A stretch of DNA of 64,000 nt from Ochromonas danica (GCA_015146655.1 VKHL01000001.1:1-64000), one strand, 5' to 3'. Shown: positions 31,675-44,221, counted from the stretch's first letter. Translations and numbers: made by a program. Notes: generated by a model not told the origin, from the sequence alone.

Positions 31675-34600
31675 ATGGCTTTCAAGAGTTTTTTCGAGAA
31701 AAAAACAAAGCGCTCAACTGCTAAATATATCTATTTCTTCGATGAGGGTTCTGGTAAAGATCAAGGTAATTAATTGTACTGGAGCATATTTACTTTCCAC
31801 ACTAGTAATATGACTGACGATTCCTTTTTTGTAGGTTTGTTGGGATATAAAGGTGCCAGTTTGTGTGAACTCAAACGACTAGGGCTAAATGTTCCTCCTG
31901 GATTTATTTTGTCAAGTGAATTATGCAAGTTTTTCTATCGTGAAGATGTTCCTCAACTTCCTTTCAACTTGATTGATGAATGTTCTGATGCCGTTCATGA
32001 ATTGGAACGTCAAACTGGAAGAAAGTTCGATGCAAGTCAGTATATCGCTTCCGATGCAACGAGTCTTGAAGCACCCTTGCTGTTGTCAGTGAGATGTGCG
32101 GCATCCTTGGAGATTCCTGGCCTAACTTCTACCGTTTTGAATCTTGGAATGAATGCGGAGATTGTGAAAATATTAGCAAGAGATTCCAGGAATTTACGTT
32201 GGGCTTATGATTCCTATCGCAGGTTTTTGCAAATGTTTGGCACTATAGTGTTGAACGTTGATGAGCAACTCTATGAAAACATCCTTGAAGATGCTAGAAA
32301 GCGGCGGGGTGTGACGAGCAATACAATGCTCAATGCTTCCGATTTAATGTACGTGGTGGAGCAGTTCAAGTGTTTGGCAGATGTCCCTGAAGATCCATGG
32401 CTACAGTTGACTGTTACGATCAATACAATGCTGAAGTCTTGGATATCAAGGAAAGCAGAAAGGTTTCGGGATCTTCATAATATTCCCTTTGATTTGGGAA
32501 ATGCTATTGTTGTGCAATCAATGGTTTTTGGGAATCTGAATTTGCGCTCGGGTGTGGGAAGTGTTACGAGCAGAAATCCAATTACTGGTGACAAAGAGCT
32601 CTTTGGTTTTTGCACTAAAATTGCATTGGGAGATAGCAATGACACTGATTCTGATATCAGAAAATCACTGGAGGATCTTAGCATTGAGCAGCCAGATTTG
32701 CATCGCGAATTGCAAATGGCGGCCAAGAAACTTGAAACTCACTTTCGTGATGTACAGGTGATGTTTGTTGTCTGTTGTTTGCAATGATTTCTTCAATATT
32801 AATTGCATGCTTATATGGATACAGACGGTTGAGTTCTGCATTGAGGACGGCGTGTTGTATATTCTCGAAACTCGAAAAGCCGAGAGAACTGCTCAGGCAG
32901 CTCTTCGCATAGCAACTGCCCTTGTCAATGAAAGAGTTCTCAGCGAAAGAGAAGCAATTATTAGTATCGATTCGAATTTGATTACCCGATTTGTTTTTCC
33001 TATGTTGGACCCCAGATTTGGTATGTTTAAATATGATGCTGTCTAATGTCTGATTTTCAACCTGGTTAGTATCTGGTTTTATTAACGTTTTTCTTGCTTT
33101 AGAATCATCAGAAGACTTCAGAAGCAGTCTCATTGGTCAAGCTCAGGCCGGATTGGGTGGAGTTGTAACTGGGATGGTGCTTTTTAATGGCAGCGATATT
33201 CTGAGTGAAGGGAAAAAGGGCCCTACCATTTTTTGCAAGCCCTATTTCGACAAATCTGATGAACAAGCCATCAAGGTAGGAGTAAATGCTTGAATCCTGT
33301 GTTTCACAATGGATATTTTAACTGTTTATACTTTCAATTAGATAGCTAATGGTTTACTGGTCGGAAAAGAGAGACCATGTGACTATGAAATCGAACAAGC
33401 TCGTCAAAATAAGAAGACTTTAATTATGGGCATTGGCGATTCGAACATCAAACTTGTATCTCGCGAAGAGCTTGCCGAAGAGCCGAATTTAATTCGAGAG
33501 GGATCAATTATAAGCATGGATGGAAGTACTGGAAACATTTTTTGCGGAACCGTTCCAACCATCAACCCCATAGCAAATCGAGACTTCCAAAGCGTCATGC
33601 ATTGGGCAGAAAAGTATAAGAATTGTTTGGTGAAGTGCGTTGCCTCTGGTTGTGAAGATGTTGATAATGCCATGGGCCTTGGAGCCGAAGGGGTGGGCTT
33701 GTTCTCCACTGATGAACTTATCAAAGGGAAGGATTGTTTGGGTCAATTCCATCGATTGCTTTTTTCCGAAACCTCCGGCGACCAAATCCGAGCTGGAAGT
33801 GCTTTGGAGAACGTCTTGCAACAGAAGTTTTACGATTTGTACATGTTGGTACAATCGAGGAAGGTGGTTACGAGGTTGTTTAATGGCCCTCTATCTTCGA
33901 TGTTGCCAAATCCATCCTCGGTTTCCTTTAACGACGAAGTCAAGGAGATAAGCCTATCCATTGGCATCTCTGTTGAGTCTATTGCCACTGTCTGTAGTCA
34001 GTTTCAAGAAGTGAATCCCTTGATCGGATGTCGTGGTTGTCGTTTGGAGATCCTCAAACAAGAGATTACCCGAATTCAAGCGAGAGCTATCACAGGTATG
34101 TCATCACTTTTCGCGGTTCTATTGACGTGTCCTAAAGATTTATGAACCAGGCGCTGTTCTTGCTGCCAAGCATAATGGCTTGAACGTAATTCCCTACATT
34201 GCCGTCCCTTGGATTTGCGGAGTGGAGGAAATGGAGTATATTTGCCAAGTGATGCAGCGTGCTAGCCAAGAACTCCTAGAAGAGGCTGCTATCATCACAG
34301 AGCTTAAGTTCGGTTATGGAGCGTTGATTGAGGTGCCAAGAGCTTGTCTGCAAGCCGAAAATATTGCCAAATGCCGTTATACTGACTTCCTCTGGTTTAA
34401 CACCGATTCGTTGACAGAGATGACATTAGGCATGTCCATTTCTGATCAACACAAATACATGGTGACCATCGCTTTATTGATTCTACGCACTCTTATCAAT
34501 AGCTAAGCTTGAGATGTTTATGATAGAGTTTATACCACAAAAAGGGAATCCTTGCCAAGAATCCTTTTTATTGTATCGACAAAGAAAGCGTCGGCAAACT

Positions 34601-34959
34601 TCTTCGAGTTGCGGTCGAGAAATGCAAAGAGTGCAAGCCAAGTGTTAAGGTTTGTTGCTTAGATATCTTGGAAATATAATTGATCTTATCTTTGTGTCTC
34701 ATAGTTGGGAGTCTTCGGCCAACATTCTGGAGACAGAGAAAGTGTTGACTTTTTCGTTCAATGTGGAATCGACATCTTGATTTGCACCAATACCAACCAC
34801 ATCCCTGCTGCAAAGCTGTTAGCAGCACAAAGCGTGATCAAAGCGATTCCAGGTTGGCGCATTATTTAGATGATTTCAACTGTTTTAACCATAGGATGTG
34901 TATAAATTGCAGGTTCACAAGTCCGCGTACAAGAGTCTATCGATCCCTACGTTCTCTAA
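31675..34959 (+). CDS. PPDK paralogue B, predicted pseudoenzyme
   Basis: Nine exons join in phase (31675-31765, 31835-32757, 32825-33020, 33103-33275, 33342-34095, 34151-34461, 34527-34649, 34705-34852, 34913-34959), giving 921 aa. The N-terminal KGASLCELKRLGLNVPPGF matches PPDK KGANLAEM. The His block is replaced by ERPCDYEIEQARQNKK, with Tyr (33384-33386) at the phospho-His position. The Cys block is VFGQHSGD, with Phe (34714-34716) in place of Cys. The PEP-site CRTEH reads FSTDE, and the GTNDLTQM Asn is Asp. The nucleotide block QGEDVVAG is lost (KIALGDSNDT). GCRGCRL is kept. Exon lengths 91/923/196 equal those of paralogue C. Catalysis is very unlikely; a partner or scaffold role for the active copy is inference. 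Confidence 0.85.
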
Positions 34960-35191
34960 TTTGGATGATCTCACAATAGGTTCGCCAATTTCATAGGCGA
35001 ATTATTGATGACGCCAGATAAGCCTACATGATATAAGTCCATAGTGTGCTATGCTTCCTTTTCGTGTAAATGAAAGAGGTCAAGCTTCTAAACAAAGATC
35101 TTTGATTCCAAGCATGACAGAGCTTATTAGGTTAGTGCATGCAGGCATTCTACCTAGAGTCGACTAGATACTTCCAACGAAGTCATCTAGT

Positions 35192-35674
35192 TTAGGCGTT
35201 CTGAGACTTGACGTAGTTGAGCACAACGTTCAAGGCAGAGGTCTCCTCACCAAAGTCGGTGACGACAGCCACAGAGCAGCGAACTGCCTTGCGGACAGTG
35301 CCATCAGCATTGAGCTTGGCAAGACCCACCCACTCACCGATCTCAGTGCCGTGATCGGCCATGATCAAGTGGACAGAGTTCTCAGCACAGAGAGCCTGGA
35401 TGAGCTTCTTGTACTCAGCATTGTCACAATCCTGAGAAAGGATGCAGAGCTTAGCAGTTCCACGATCCAATGCCTTGGCACACCTAATTCATCGCATGGA
35501 AGAAAGGTTGTCAGCTGGAAGTGGCAATTAGGGAAATGGGTACACCGCTTACTCATGAAGACCTCTGCGAAGACCATCATAGATCAAAGACTTCTTGAGG
35601 ACCTCCTTGAGCGCGTCGTTAACGCTGAGCTCCTCAGATTCAACCTGCACGTCCATTTGCTCTTCGTCTGCCAT
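35192..35674 (-). CDS. RPS12: 40S ribosomal protein eS12
   Basis: Two exons, 35674-35553 and 35483-35192, give 137 aa. It matches eS12 (L7Ae fold): the N-terminal VNDALKEVLKKSLIYDGLRR, then CAKALDRGTAKLCILSQDCD, ALCAENSVHLI and GEWVGLAKL, which are hallmarks of the family. Length is normal for eS12. It binds the head/beak region of the small ribosomal subunit. It lies between PPDK B and C, in the same orientation as C. Confidence 0.95.
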
Positions 35675-36038
35675 TTTGCTTGTTAGCGTCCTCACTTAGA
35701 AAGTTCCGCGATTGGAAATGTGAAGGTCATTCACATCACGGGTGGCCTTCAGCACAGGCACCGGAAGCGGGACCGCTCTTATGTGGTTGAAGACAGATGG
35801 CCAGAAGTTGGAGCTTTGGCAACACCACGCAACTTTGAACGTAATTGGTGAGTCGGGAGTCTGGGAGTGGAAGCAAAGAGATTGGAGAACCACAATAACT
35901 CCGTAAGTCGGACGACTTATGGACTTAGCATCTTCCAGATGATTGAAATAAGCCTGGTTGCTCAATCAAAGAGTTTATTCATTAAGTTAGAGCATGCAGG
36001 TTGATCTTTCAACTAAAAAGGTATTCTCTTCCATCAAT
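35675..36038. other. eS12 upstream region and PPDK-C 3' end
   Basis: This 364-bp gap contains, on the minus strand, an AATAAA (plus-strand TTTATT about 35974-35979) some 60 bp after the PPDK-C stop, a likely poly(A) signal, and then the eS12 promoter. A 7-bp-arm inverted repeat (TAAGTCG/CGACTTA) lies near 35903-35918. No other gene is supported. Confidence 0.45.
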
Positions 36039-39000
36039 TCAGGGAATAATAGGAGGATGCAACAGGAGTGCCTTGGATTGAAGCTCTAAAGCACAGATTG
36101 AGTTTAGCTCATAAAACTTAACAACTTCATTATACGTCAATCCAATCCACCCACATCGCCTATTCAGCAGAAAAGCTGCTGGGCAATATGGAGAGCGCAA
36201 AAGCACGTCATAATAACTAACCTGATAGATGGCGGATGTGGGCTTGAGCTGCCAGAACTTTCATCTTGGGGACTTGACTTGAAGAGCAGGTGACACAGTC
36301 AATACCCTCTCTTTCAAGGAAGTCAACAGATTTACGATCATATCCGACATCTCCGACCATCATGATCTATCAGAACATTGTTGTGGGTCGCCTTATTGAA
36401 GATTCTTTTACATTCCTCTGAAAGTTCTTACCTTTGCGTGGTCATTATTATCGCGAATCTTTCGTTTGGCATAACGCAAAATATTGCAAACTCCATGAGT
36501 GTCGAGAGAATGAAAAGGATCCGCCGAGAGTAGATTTTTCTCCATGTATTGATCCTGAACAGAAGAATGGTCATTATCGTTGTCATGATTATAAAGCCAA
36601 GTTTTGAAGGACTCACTAAATACAGGCCCGCATCTTCGTAGCTCATACCGAAAACGAATTCCGTCAGTGCACCTCCATCGAAACAGATTAGTTGCATTTC
36701 TTTTCTGGAAGCTATCTTGCTGGCAACTAGAAAAGCGCGGGGTATCTCCAAAATGACCCCCAGTTTAAATGGCAACTCTTTGGTTTTGAGAGTTTCCTTG
36801 TTCCACATGATGGACCACAGGTCCATGATGCGATCCACACAAGTATCCAACTCCAGCTCACTCACAACAAAAGGAATAAGGATTGTTATGTCTGGGTTCG
36901 GTCTACAATTGTCCTTCAGTTCCTCTATAAGGGCATCTAGAAACAGCACGGTTATCGTTGATCAGGCGTTAAAGTATGCAAAGTGCGGAGAGGCGTTGAT
37001 TACCAAAAATAGCTCTTATTTGAATATCAAGGATCAATGGATCACTAATCGCCAGTCTGGCTCCACGACAGCCAATGAACGAATTATCTTCTTGGATCTT
37101 GATGGCATTTTGGCGACAAAGTTCAAAAGAAACTCCCATGGTTGAACTGATATCCTTGATAATGGAATCGAACTCCTTTGTGGGAAAGAAATCACACAAT
37201 GACCCATTGAATAACCTAATAACGACTTCGTGATTTTCTTCAGCGCAGAGAATATCTGAAAAGTGCTGCTTCAGTTGCGCGTGAATTGTATCGAGGATAC
37301 CTGCCGTCATAATCATATTGGTTGATAAGATCAACTGGCGAAAAAGGTTAATGCGATCTGGATGGAAGAACATGTGCTCTGTACGACATAGGCCAACTCC
37401 TTCCGCTCCAAGCTCAATAGCCTTCTTGACATCTTCTGCACTATCGGCATTGGCGAGAACTTGCAGGCGCTTGTATTTGTCGGCCCAACGAAGGATAGTT
37501 TGAAACTCTGCATCATGGATGGGAGTAACGGTAGGGATCTCTCCATAATATACCAAGCCAGTGGATCCATCGATAGTAACAGTATCTCCTTTGTTGAGTT
37601 CAAACTTTCCATTTTTGGTTCGGAGTTTCTGTGCCTTATTATCGATGATGAGATCCTGTGCTACATTAACTGCTATCTTATTCCATCGTTCACATTGTCG
37701 TTGAAGAGAGCCTTGGAGATTATTGTTATTGACAATGAGGAGGCCAGCGATTTTGATTTTCTTTTGAAAAGGGACAATGAATAAGTTTTAGAAAGTCGCG
37801 GTTTTGTTGCAAGCGGGTCAAAGTTGTTTACCTTCAATGACTTCTGTATATCGCTGTGGCCATTAATTTCTGTTACGCACAAGATAATACGATCTTTCTC
37901 CTCGAAGTCGTTGACATCTTCAAGATTGAAGACAATTTTTCCAACTGCTGCCCCATACCCTGCCCCTCGTCCTCGACATAGCACATCTTGTAACAGCCTG
38001 TCTGCGTAACTATCCACTGTATCATATCATAGTAATAGGTTCAGCAACGCTTTATTGTCGATATTATTTGCCTTACCATAATGTGGATCTAATGTTGGAA
38101 ACAAAAAGTGGGTCAATTGATCAGCATTCAAATGCAACAATGCTTCCCTTTCAGTGATGATCTTTTCATAAACCATGTCACTGGCTATCTTTGCCGCTGC
38201 GAAGGCAGATCTTCTTCCATGGCGAGTCTCCAAGATGAAGAGATTTCCATTTTCCACGGTAAACTCGACGAGCTAGAATGGTCATTTATTTGAGTACATT
38301 GGGGTAATTTTCGCAAAAATATAGTATGATTACCTGCATGTCTCGATAGTGATGTTCTAGTAAGTGCTCAATATTGATGAGTTTGTTGTACGCATCAGGA
38401 TGAATCTGATAGAGTTGTTCAAGCTTCATGGTAGGTCGTAAACCCAATAATACATCTTCACCAACTGCGTTATTCAGATATTCTCCGTAAAGCTCCTTTA
38501 AGCCTGTGTTAGGATTGCGTGTATATGCCATTCCCGACCCAGAAGTTTCATTCAAGTTACCATATACCATGCTCTGAATTACTACGGCTGAATACAACCC
38601 GGTGGAAATGTTATGGAGCTCACGGTATTGAATAGCAGTACGAGAGAACCAAGAGTCATAAATGCTCTTGATTGACATGTACAGCTGGTCCCAAGGATCT
38701 TCGGGAACATGAGTGAAAGCGCGAAACTTTGCAACGATATCTTTCATATCAATATCGGACAGCTCACTTGGAGATGAAACAAGGCTTTTATCGCAAGCTT
38801 CTTTGTAGACTTCATCGAATTGGTGAGGATCTAAATGTAACACTGTTGTGCCGAACATCATGAGAAATCGAGCATAAGAGTCATAAATCCAGCGGCTGTT
38901 TGCTCCCTCCTTTGCAATTGTGTGGACTAACAGTGAGTTGAATCCCAGGTTTAAAGTGGTCGGAGCAAGACCATGGATCTCGACTGGCGCGGTTACACGC

Positions 39001-39407
39001 ACAGATAAAGCGAGGGGAGGAACGAAGTAGTTCGAATTTTCCGGATCAGTCTTTATGCTTCCGAACTGCTTGCCAGTTTGCAGCTCCAAAGTTTTCACGG
39101 CACGCTCAATTTCTTCTTCTATGGCCTTCGGAAGCTCTTTACTTCCATGCTTGTGATAGTCCCTGCAAGCTTCAGTGCTCAAAACAAATCCGTTCGGAAC
39201 TGGTAGACCTAAGCGAAACATTTCGCACAAGTCTGCCCCTTTCCTACCAAGAAGTTCTGTTCAAAGGTTATGATTAAATGTGGTATTCAAATTAGACCAT
39301 TGTTTTCGTTGTTTACCTTTTTCCTCTGCCCATCCATCATTAAAAAAGTAACAATACTTCTTCTTTGGCTTCGTCCAATTACTAAAGAGAGAGAATGTTC
39401 TCTCCAT
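36039..39407 (-). CDS. PPDK paralogue C, predicted pseudoenzyme with converted PEP-site block
   Basis: Nine exons join in phase: 39407-39317, 39256-38334, 38272-38077, 38016-37832, 37760-37004, 36936-36617, 36554-36432, 36366-36222 and 36085-36039, giving 928 aa. The ATP-grasp part is better kept than in A or B (TRNPNTG, YGEYLNNAVGEDVLLGLR). The His block has no TSHA; Ser (37709-37707) aligns with the phospho-His. The Cys block is MVGDV, with Val (36357-36355) for Cys, and GTNDLTQM reads DGGALTEF. By contrast the segment from QDLII to FRQLIL, including the PEP-binding CRTEH, is identical to active paralogue D. This comes from a 332-bp gene-conversion tract. GCRG is intact. It may bind nucleotide but should not transfer phosphate. 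Head-to-head with D. Confidence 0.87.
37327..37658. repeat. Gene-conversion tract in PPDK C (partner 41567-41898)
   Basis: 332 bp here are the reverse complement of 41567-41898 in paralogue D with about one mismatch, near the 3' end of the tract. Identity stops sharply on both sides, where the paralogues are widely diverged even at protein level. Confidence 0.9.
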
Positions 39408-39805
39408 GTTCTTGCACTATGATGTTCGTGCACTTTCACGAACGCAAAGTAAAGTACTTAGATGATAAGTCAAAGCTGTAAAAGAGGCAGTGAAGGGCTG
39501 GGAAAGGGAAAGCAACGAATGCTTGGAATTGATTGTGATGACTTCGCTTACTTCTGCCAGAGGACAGCATGTCTGCGTGTCTGTCTAGAAGTGTGTTGTG
39601 CTTGGTCCCTCTATGGCAAGTGATTGATGTTGAAGAAGGCTCACTTCTTCAGTTCTGAGCTGTGATCCTGCGCAGTCGCTCTGTCTCTCTCTCTCTCCAT
39701 CACAATCGAATCCCATCTTGTGGATCACTGCTATCTAATTCAAGGAAAGACAAGCTCAACAGAGAGATCCATCTTACCATTATTACAACATCTTTGACTT
39801 AGCAA
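39408..39805. promoter_or_regulatory. Divergent promoter region of PPDK C and D
   Basis: 398 bp separate the two start codons. It contains a CT run (about 39681-39697) followed directly by TCACAATCGAAT (39700-39711) and then CCC, the same order as in the A-B spacer. It is a candidate bidirectional promoter. Confidence 0.5.
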
Positions 39806-42800
39806 ATGACATCTACTTTAAATAAGCTGACTAATAAAATTTGGGATTGGACGACGAAGACACAGAAAAAATACTTGTACTTTTTCCATGAAGGTTCCGC
39901 TGACGATGCAAGTAAGTTATTGAATGTGCTTTTCGGCACTTCTACCATAAAACTGATTGAATCATTGGCTTTCGCATGTGCATTAAGATTTGTTGGGGAA
40001 TAAGGGTGCTCATCTTTGCGAGATGCATCGCCTGGGCCTTCCCGTCCCCCCAGGATGGATACTCAGCACGGAGGCGTGTAGCGATTTTCTATCTGGAGAT
40101 CGGCATCGCTTCGATGACACAACGCTTGAAGATATTAAAAATGCTGTAAAAGAGCTGGAAAGAGCCAGCGGAAAATGCTTCTTTAATCATCAGTCTGACC
40201 CAACTCAGGTTCCATTGCTGTTATCAGTGCGATCCGGAGCACCTGTGTCAATGCCAGGTATGATGTCAACTGTGCTAAATGTCGGTATGAACGATGAGAT
40301 TGCCGAAAAGCTTGCCCACCTAACAAACAACCGAAAATGGGCCTATGACACGTACCGTCGATTCTTGCAAATGTTTGGAGATGTTGTTCTCAATATTGAC
40401 AAAGAACTTTACGAGGACATTCTTAAGGACACTCGATCACGACGCAATCTGGCACACGAGAGTGAATTTAATGAAGCTGAATTGATGCATGTAGTACAAG
40501 AGTTCAAGAGATTGATCTATATTCCTCCAGATCCTTGGACTCAATTAATGATGTCCATCGAGGCAGTTTTTATGTCTTGGAATTCTCCTCGAGCAGTTAG
40601 ATATCGTGACCTCAACAACATTCCAGGCGAGCTTGGAACCGGAGTGATTGTTCAATCGATGGTCTTCGGTAATTTGAACGATTGTTCCGGATCGGGGGTT
40701 GCATTCAGTCGAAATCCAGCGACAGGAGAATCAGAAACATATGGTGAATACCTTTCCAATGCCGAAGGAGAGGATGTTGTTGCAGGCATTCGCACACCAC
40801 TGAAACTAATCGACTTACGAAGCGAACAACCATCGGTGTATGACGCATTGGAAGAAGCTATGCGCAATCTTGAGGTTCACTATCGTGATATGCAGGTAAT
40901 CGACACTCTTCTTTTCTTCAATTCCATAGTTCAACAAAACCCGTAAAACATCATAGGATGTTGAATTCACCGTGGAGAATGGAATTCTCTTTATCTTGCA
41001 AACCAGAAGAGGAAAACGCAGTCCACAAGCCAGTTTGAAAATAGCAGTGAGCATGGTGAAGGAGAAGCTAATCTCTGAACGCGAAGCTTTGTTGCGAATT
41101 CAATGCTCGCAGCTTCAAGCATGTCTTCACCCTTCGCTTGATCCCCAATATGGTACTATACTTTCTTGCTGGACTTGATAGCAGCCTTCAATCATAAAAC
41201 TGATGTTGTAAAACTTGCAGGTAATCCAGAACAAGAGGATGCCAAAAATAAATACATTGGGCGAGGCTTGGCCGCGTCGGGTGGGGCGGTCTCAGGTCAA
41301 CTCGTATTCAGTAGCAATGACGCGGAAGAGCTGAAGTCAAAGGGAATGTGTAGCATTCTCTGTAAGGAGTTCGCCTCAGCTGATGATATATCTGGGCTTT
41401 ACGTAAGTATCACATTATGCCATCAACAGCATTGGTTACACCCTGAAACTGCGATTATACTTTATATCAACAGGCCGCCTCAGGAGTCTTGACTAGCAGA
41501 GGTGGACTAACATCTCATGCCTCCGTCGTAATGCGCGGTATGGGCAAATGTGCAGTTATTGGAGCTCAGGATCTCATCATCGATAATAAGGCACAGAAAC
41601 TCCGAACCAAAAATGGAAAGTTTGAACTCAACAAAGGAGATACTGTTACTATCGATGGATCCACTGGCTTGGTATATTATGGAGAGATCCCTACCGTTAC
41701 TCCCATCCATGATGCAGAGTTTCAAACTATCCTTCGTTGGGCCGACAAATACAAGCGCCTGCAAGTTCTCGCCAATGCCGATAGTGCAGAAGATGTCAAG
41801 AAGGCTATTGAGCTTGGAGCGGAAGGAGTTGGCCTATGTCGTACAGAGCACATGTTCTTCCATCCAGATCGCATTAACCTTTTCCGCCAGTTGATCTTGA
41901 CTGATTCGAGCCAAGAGAGACAGACATACTTACGAAATATTCTAGATATGCAAAAGGAGGATTTCTTGGGCATATTTCGTGCGGCAGAAAACCACGAAGT
42001 CGTCATCAGATTATTGGACTCCCCCACGCATGAATTTTTGCCCGATCTAGGCAAGCCTGATTATGATAATCAAATCGAGGAATTGGCCAAAACGCTCGGA
42101 TGGTCGGCTAATGACTGTAAGAATCGCATCAACAGGCTGCATGAATCAAATCCCATGCTGGGCTGTCGTGGTGCTCGACAAGCAATCGTTCATCCTGACT
42201 TGATTGATATGCAAACTAGGGCGATTGTAGAGGCCTATGTTCAAGCTCACAACGAAGGAATTCGAGTAAGGCCTCAAATAATGATTCCAATGGTTTTCAG
42301 CGATCACGAAATAGACGCTATCACGCCTATTATCATGAATGCTGCGAAAGAGTCATCAGTTACATTAGGCCACTCCATTGAAGAAGGAGAAAGTTGCTGT
42401 GATATTGGGACAATGCTTGAGTTGCCGCGAGCATGTTTACGTGCTGATAGGATTGCCTTGGCACAACATGTCAAGTTTGTATCTTTCGGTACTAACGATC
42501 TCACACAAATGGTTTTTGGCCTTTCGCGAGACGATACTGAACAGTTCATGGTAGGACTCTTCTGAACTTGGTTCTAACGTGATTTTACGGTTTTGATATG
42601 CTGCTTTAGCCTCTTTACCTGAAGAAACATTTGGTTGCAAAGGACCCCTTTGTTTCATTGGATATCCAAGGTGTTGGTACTCTGATACAAGTAGCTGTCA
42701 GCAAGATTCGTAGTACAGGCGCAGCCATTCAGGTACAGTAATACACTGATCGATTAAACAATATCCTTGAAATCTAATTGATTTATCCAGATTGGAATAT

Positions 42801-43095
42801 GCGGAGAACACGCATCGGATCCAGATTCCGTGGCATTCTTCAATTTGATTGGACTCGATTACATTTCATGCTCCAAATTCAACATCCCAACGGCCAAACT
42901 AGCTGCAGCGCAAGCTCATATTAATGAACTGACAAGTAAGCCCTCGATATTCATTCATTCGGACTGGACTGTTCACTGACCGTTATAGTTGGCCCGCTGA
43001 TCTCATCAATTTTGAAAATGCATGTAACAGACCAACGCAACAACTGGGCTAATCGAATCTGGACGACGACGCGCGGGGCTATCACCAGTTTGTAA
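39806..43095 (+). CDS. ppdK: Pyruvate, phosphate dikinase (catalytically complete paralogue D)
   Basis: Eight exons join in phase (39806-39911, 39988-40895, 40957-41152, 41221-41402, 41474-42550, 42610-42732, 42791-42935, 42989-43095), giving 947 aa, a usual PPDK length. PPDK reversibly converts ATP + Pi + pyruvate to AMP + PPi + PEP. All key blocks are present: [47 protein letters not shown], the phospho-carrier [16 protein letters not shown] (His479), the PEP-site [26 protein letters not shown], and [10 protein letters not shown] with catalytic Cys868. No clear organelle targeting peptide; likely cytosolic. Compared with B and C it lacks the intron between the GCRG and GTND blocks. Its C-terminal ~35 residues (exon 8) are specific. 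It is the only member of the cluster expected to be enzymatically active. Confidence 0.95.
41567..41898. repeat. Gene-conversion tract in PPDK D (partner 37327-37658)
   Basis: This is the likely donor of the near-identical 332-bp segment in paralogue C. It covers codons from the end of the His domain linker to just past the PEP-binding CRTEH block. Confidence 0.9.
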
Positions 43096-44221
43096 ATGTG
43101 CCATCTCTGAATAACATGTCCTCGGAGTCTTTTGTCGTGCGGAATCCATGAAGGAATTTTGTCGAAGCTAAATGTAATGCTGCTTGTTTATCTTGAAAGC
43201 ATAATATACCACTTGATTACTTGACATATTATTCCTTTCGTCAAAATAGCACTCCATTAGAAAACCGCCAAAGGTGGAAAATAATTGATTCTGATTTACA
43301 TATCATTGACAGGGTAGGGTGGTGGCAAAAGCTACTGTACCATAACCATGCTCCTCCTTCAAGACTAGTCCTCCACAGTCTTCAATCCTCTTCCTCCTTC
43401 AGCTGTCCAGTGATGCTTCCAGTATCGGTCAGTATCCGAGCAATCGATAATAATCAGGAACATATCTACTCAACTCTCTGCTGATTGGAGCAAATCAATT
43501 GAAAAGATTATTGCCTAAGAATGGGAGATAGGTGCGGGTATAACCAATGAAATCGGTGTGCTAGGACCACAGGACAAGATAATGGGCACGTTTATTAGCA
43601 CTTCAGTCCAGAACAAGGCTGGAATGATGACAGCGGACGGTGCTGACATGGTTTGAGCACTTGAACTACTTTCTTTATTCTTGCACGGAATTCAAATGAC
43701 GCACCTACGGAAGAGTACATAGGCAGACTAATTCCTCTCGCTGTGTGGATATTGAAATTGAGGAATGTCTCAACAGGCACAGGGTCAGGGTCTGTGGTCA
43801 CAACCTCACAATATCACCTCCCTTACTTAAATCGACTTGCATAGCCACTAACATAGTTGAACGAGGTTGGCTCCACGATCAAGAGGATACGGAGACGGTG
43901 GTGTCGTGGTCAAAGGTGGTTTGGGGGTCAAAGGTGGTCTATCCAGCAACCTTGTCGCTTGCCTATCCATTACTTGCTGCATGTACGCTTGCTTGTAAGA
44001 AGCCAATATAGCAACACCAAAGCGATAAACAACGGTTTGAATCGTCTTCCCCAATCAACTCCACCAGCCATATCCGGGATATCAACTATTATTGCAATGC
44101 GTGACAACCTCTTCTCCCACGCAAGCCAAGACTAAATTTATGACTTGACAATCAACAATCAATCCCATTCCACCACCACCACCACGACGGGACTTGAGAA
44201 GAGAGATTGTGTTGTTATAAT
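43096..44221. other. Long intergenic region, possible small minus-strand gene
   Basis: About 1.1 kb has no convincing gene. On the minus strand, short open frames lie at 44068-43970 (basic start followed by a hydrophobic stretch, PLFIALVLLYWLLTS) and 43801-43595. A splice-like GTAAGG...CCACAG pair between about 43830 and 43790 joins frames in phase. I recognise no family, so I leave it unassigned. Confidence 0.3.
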
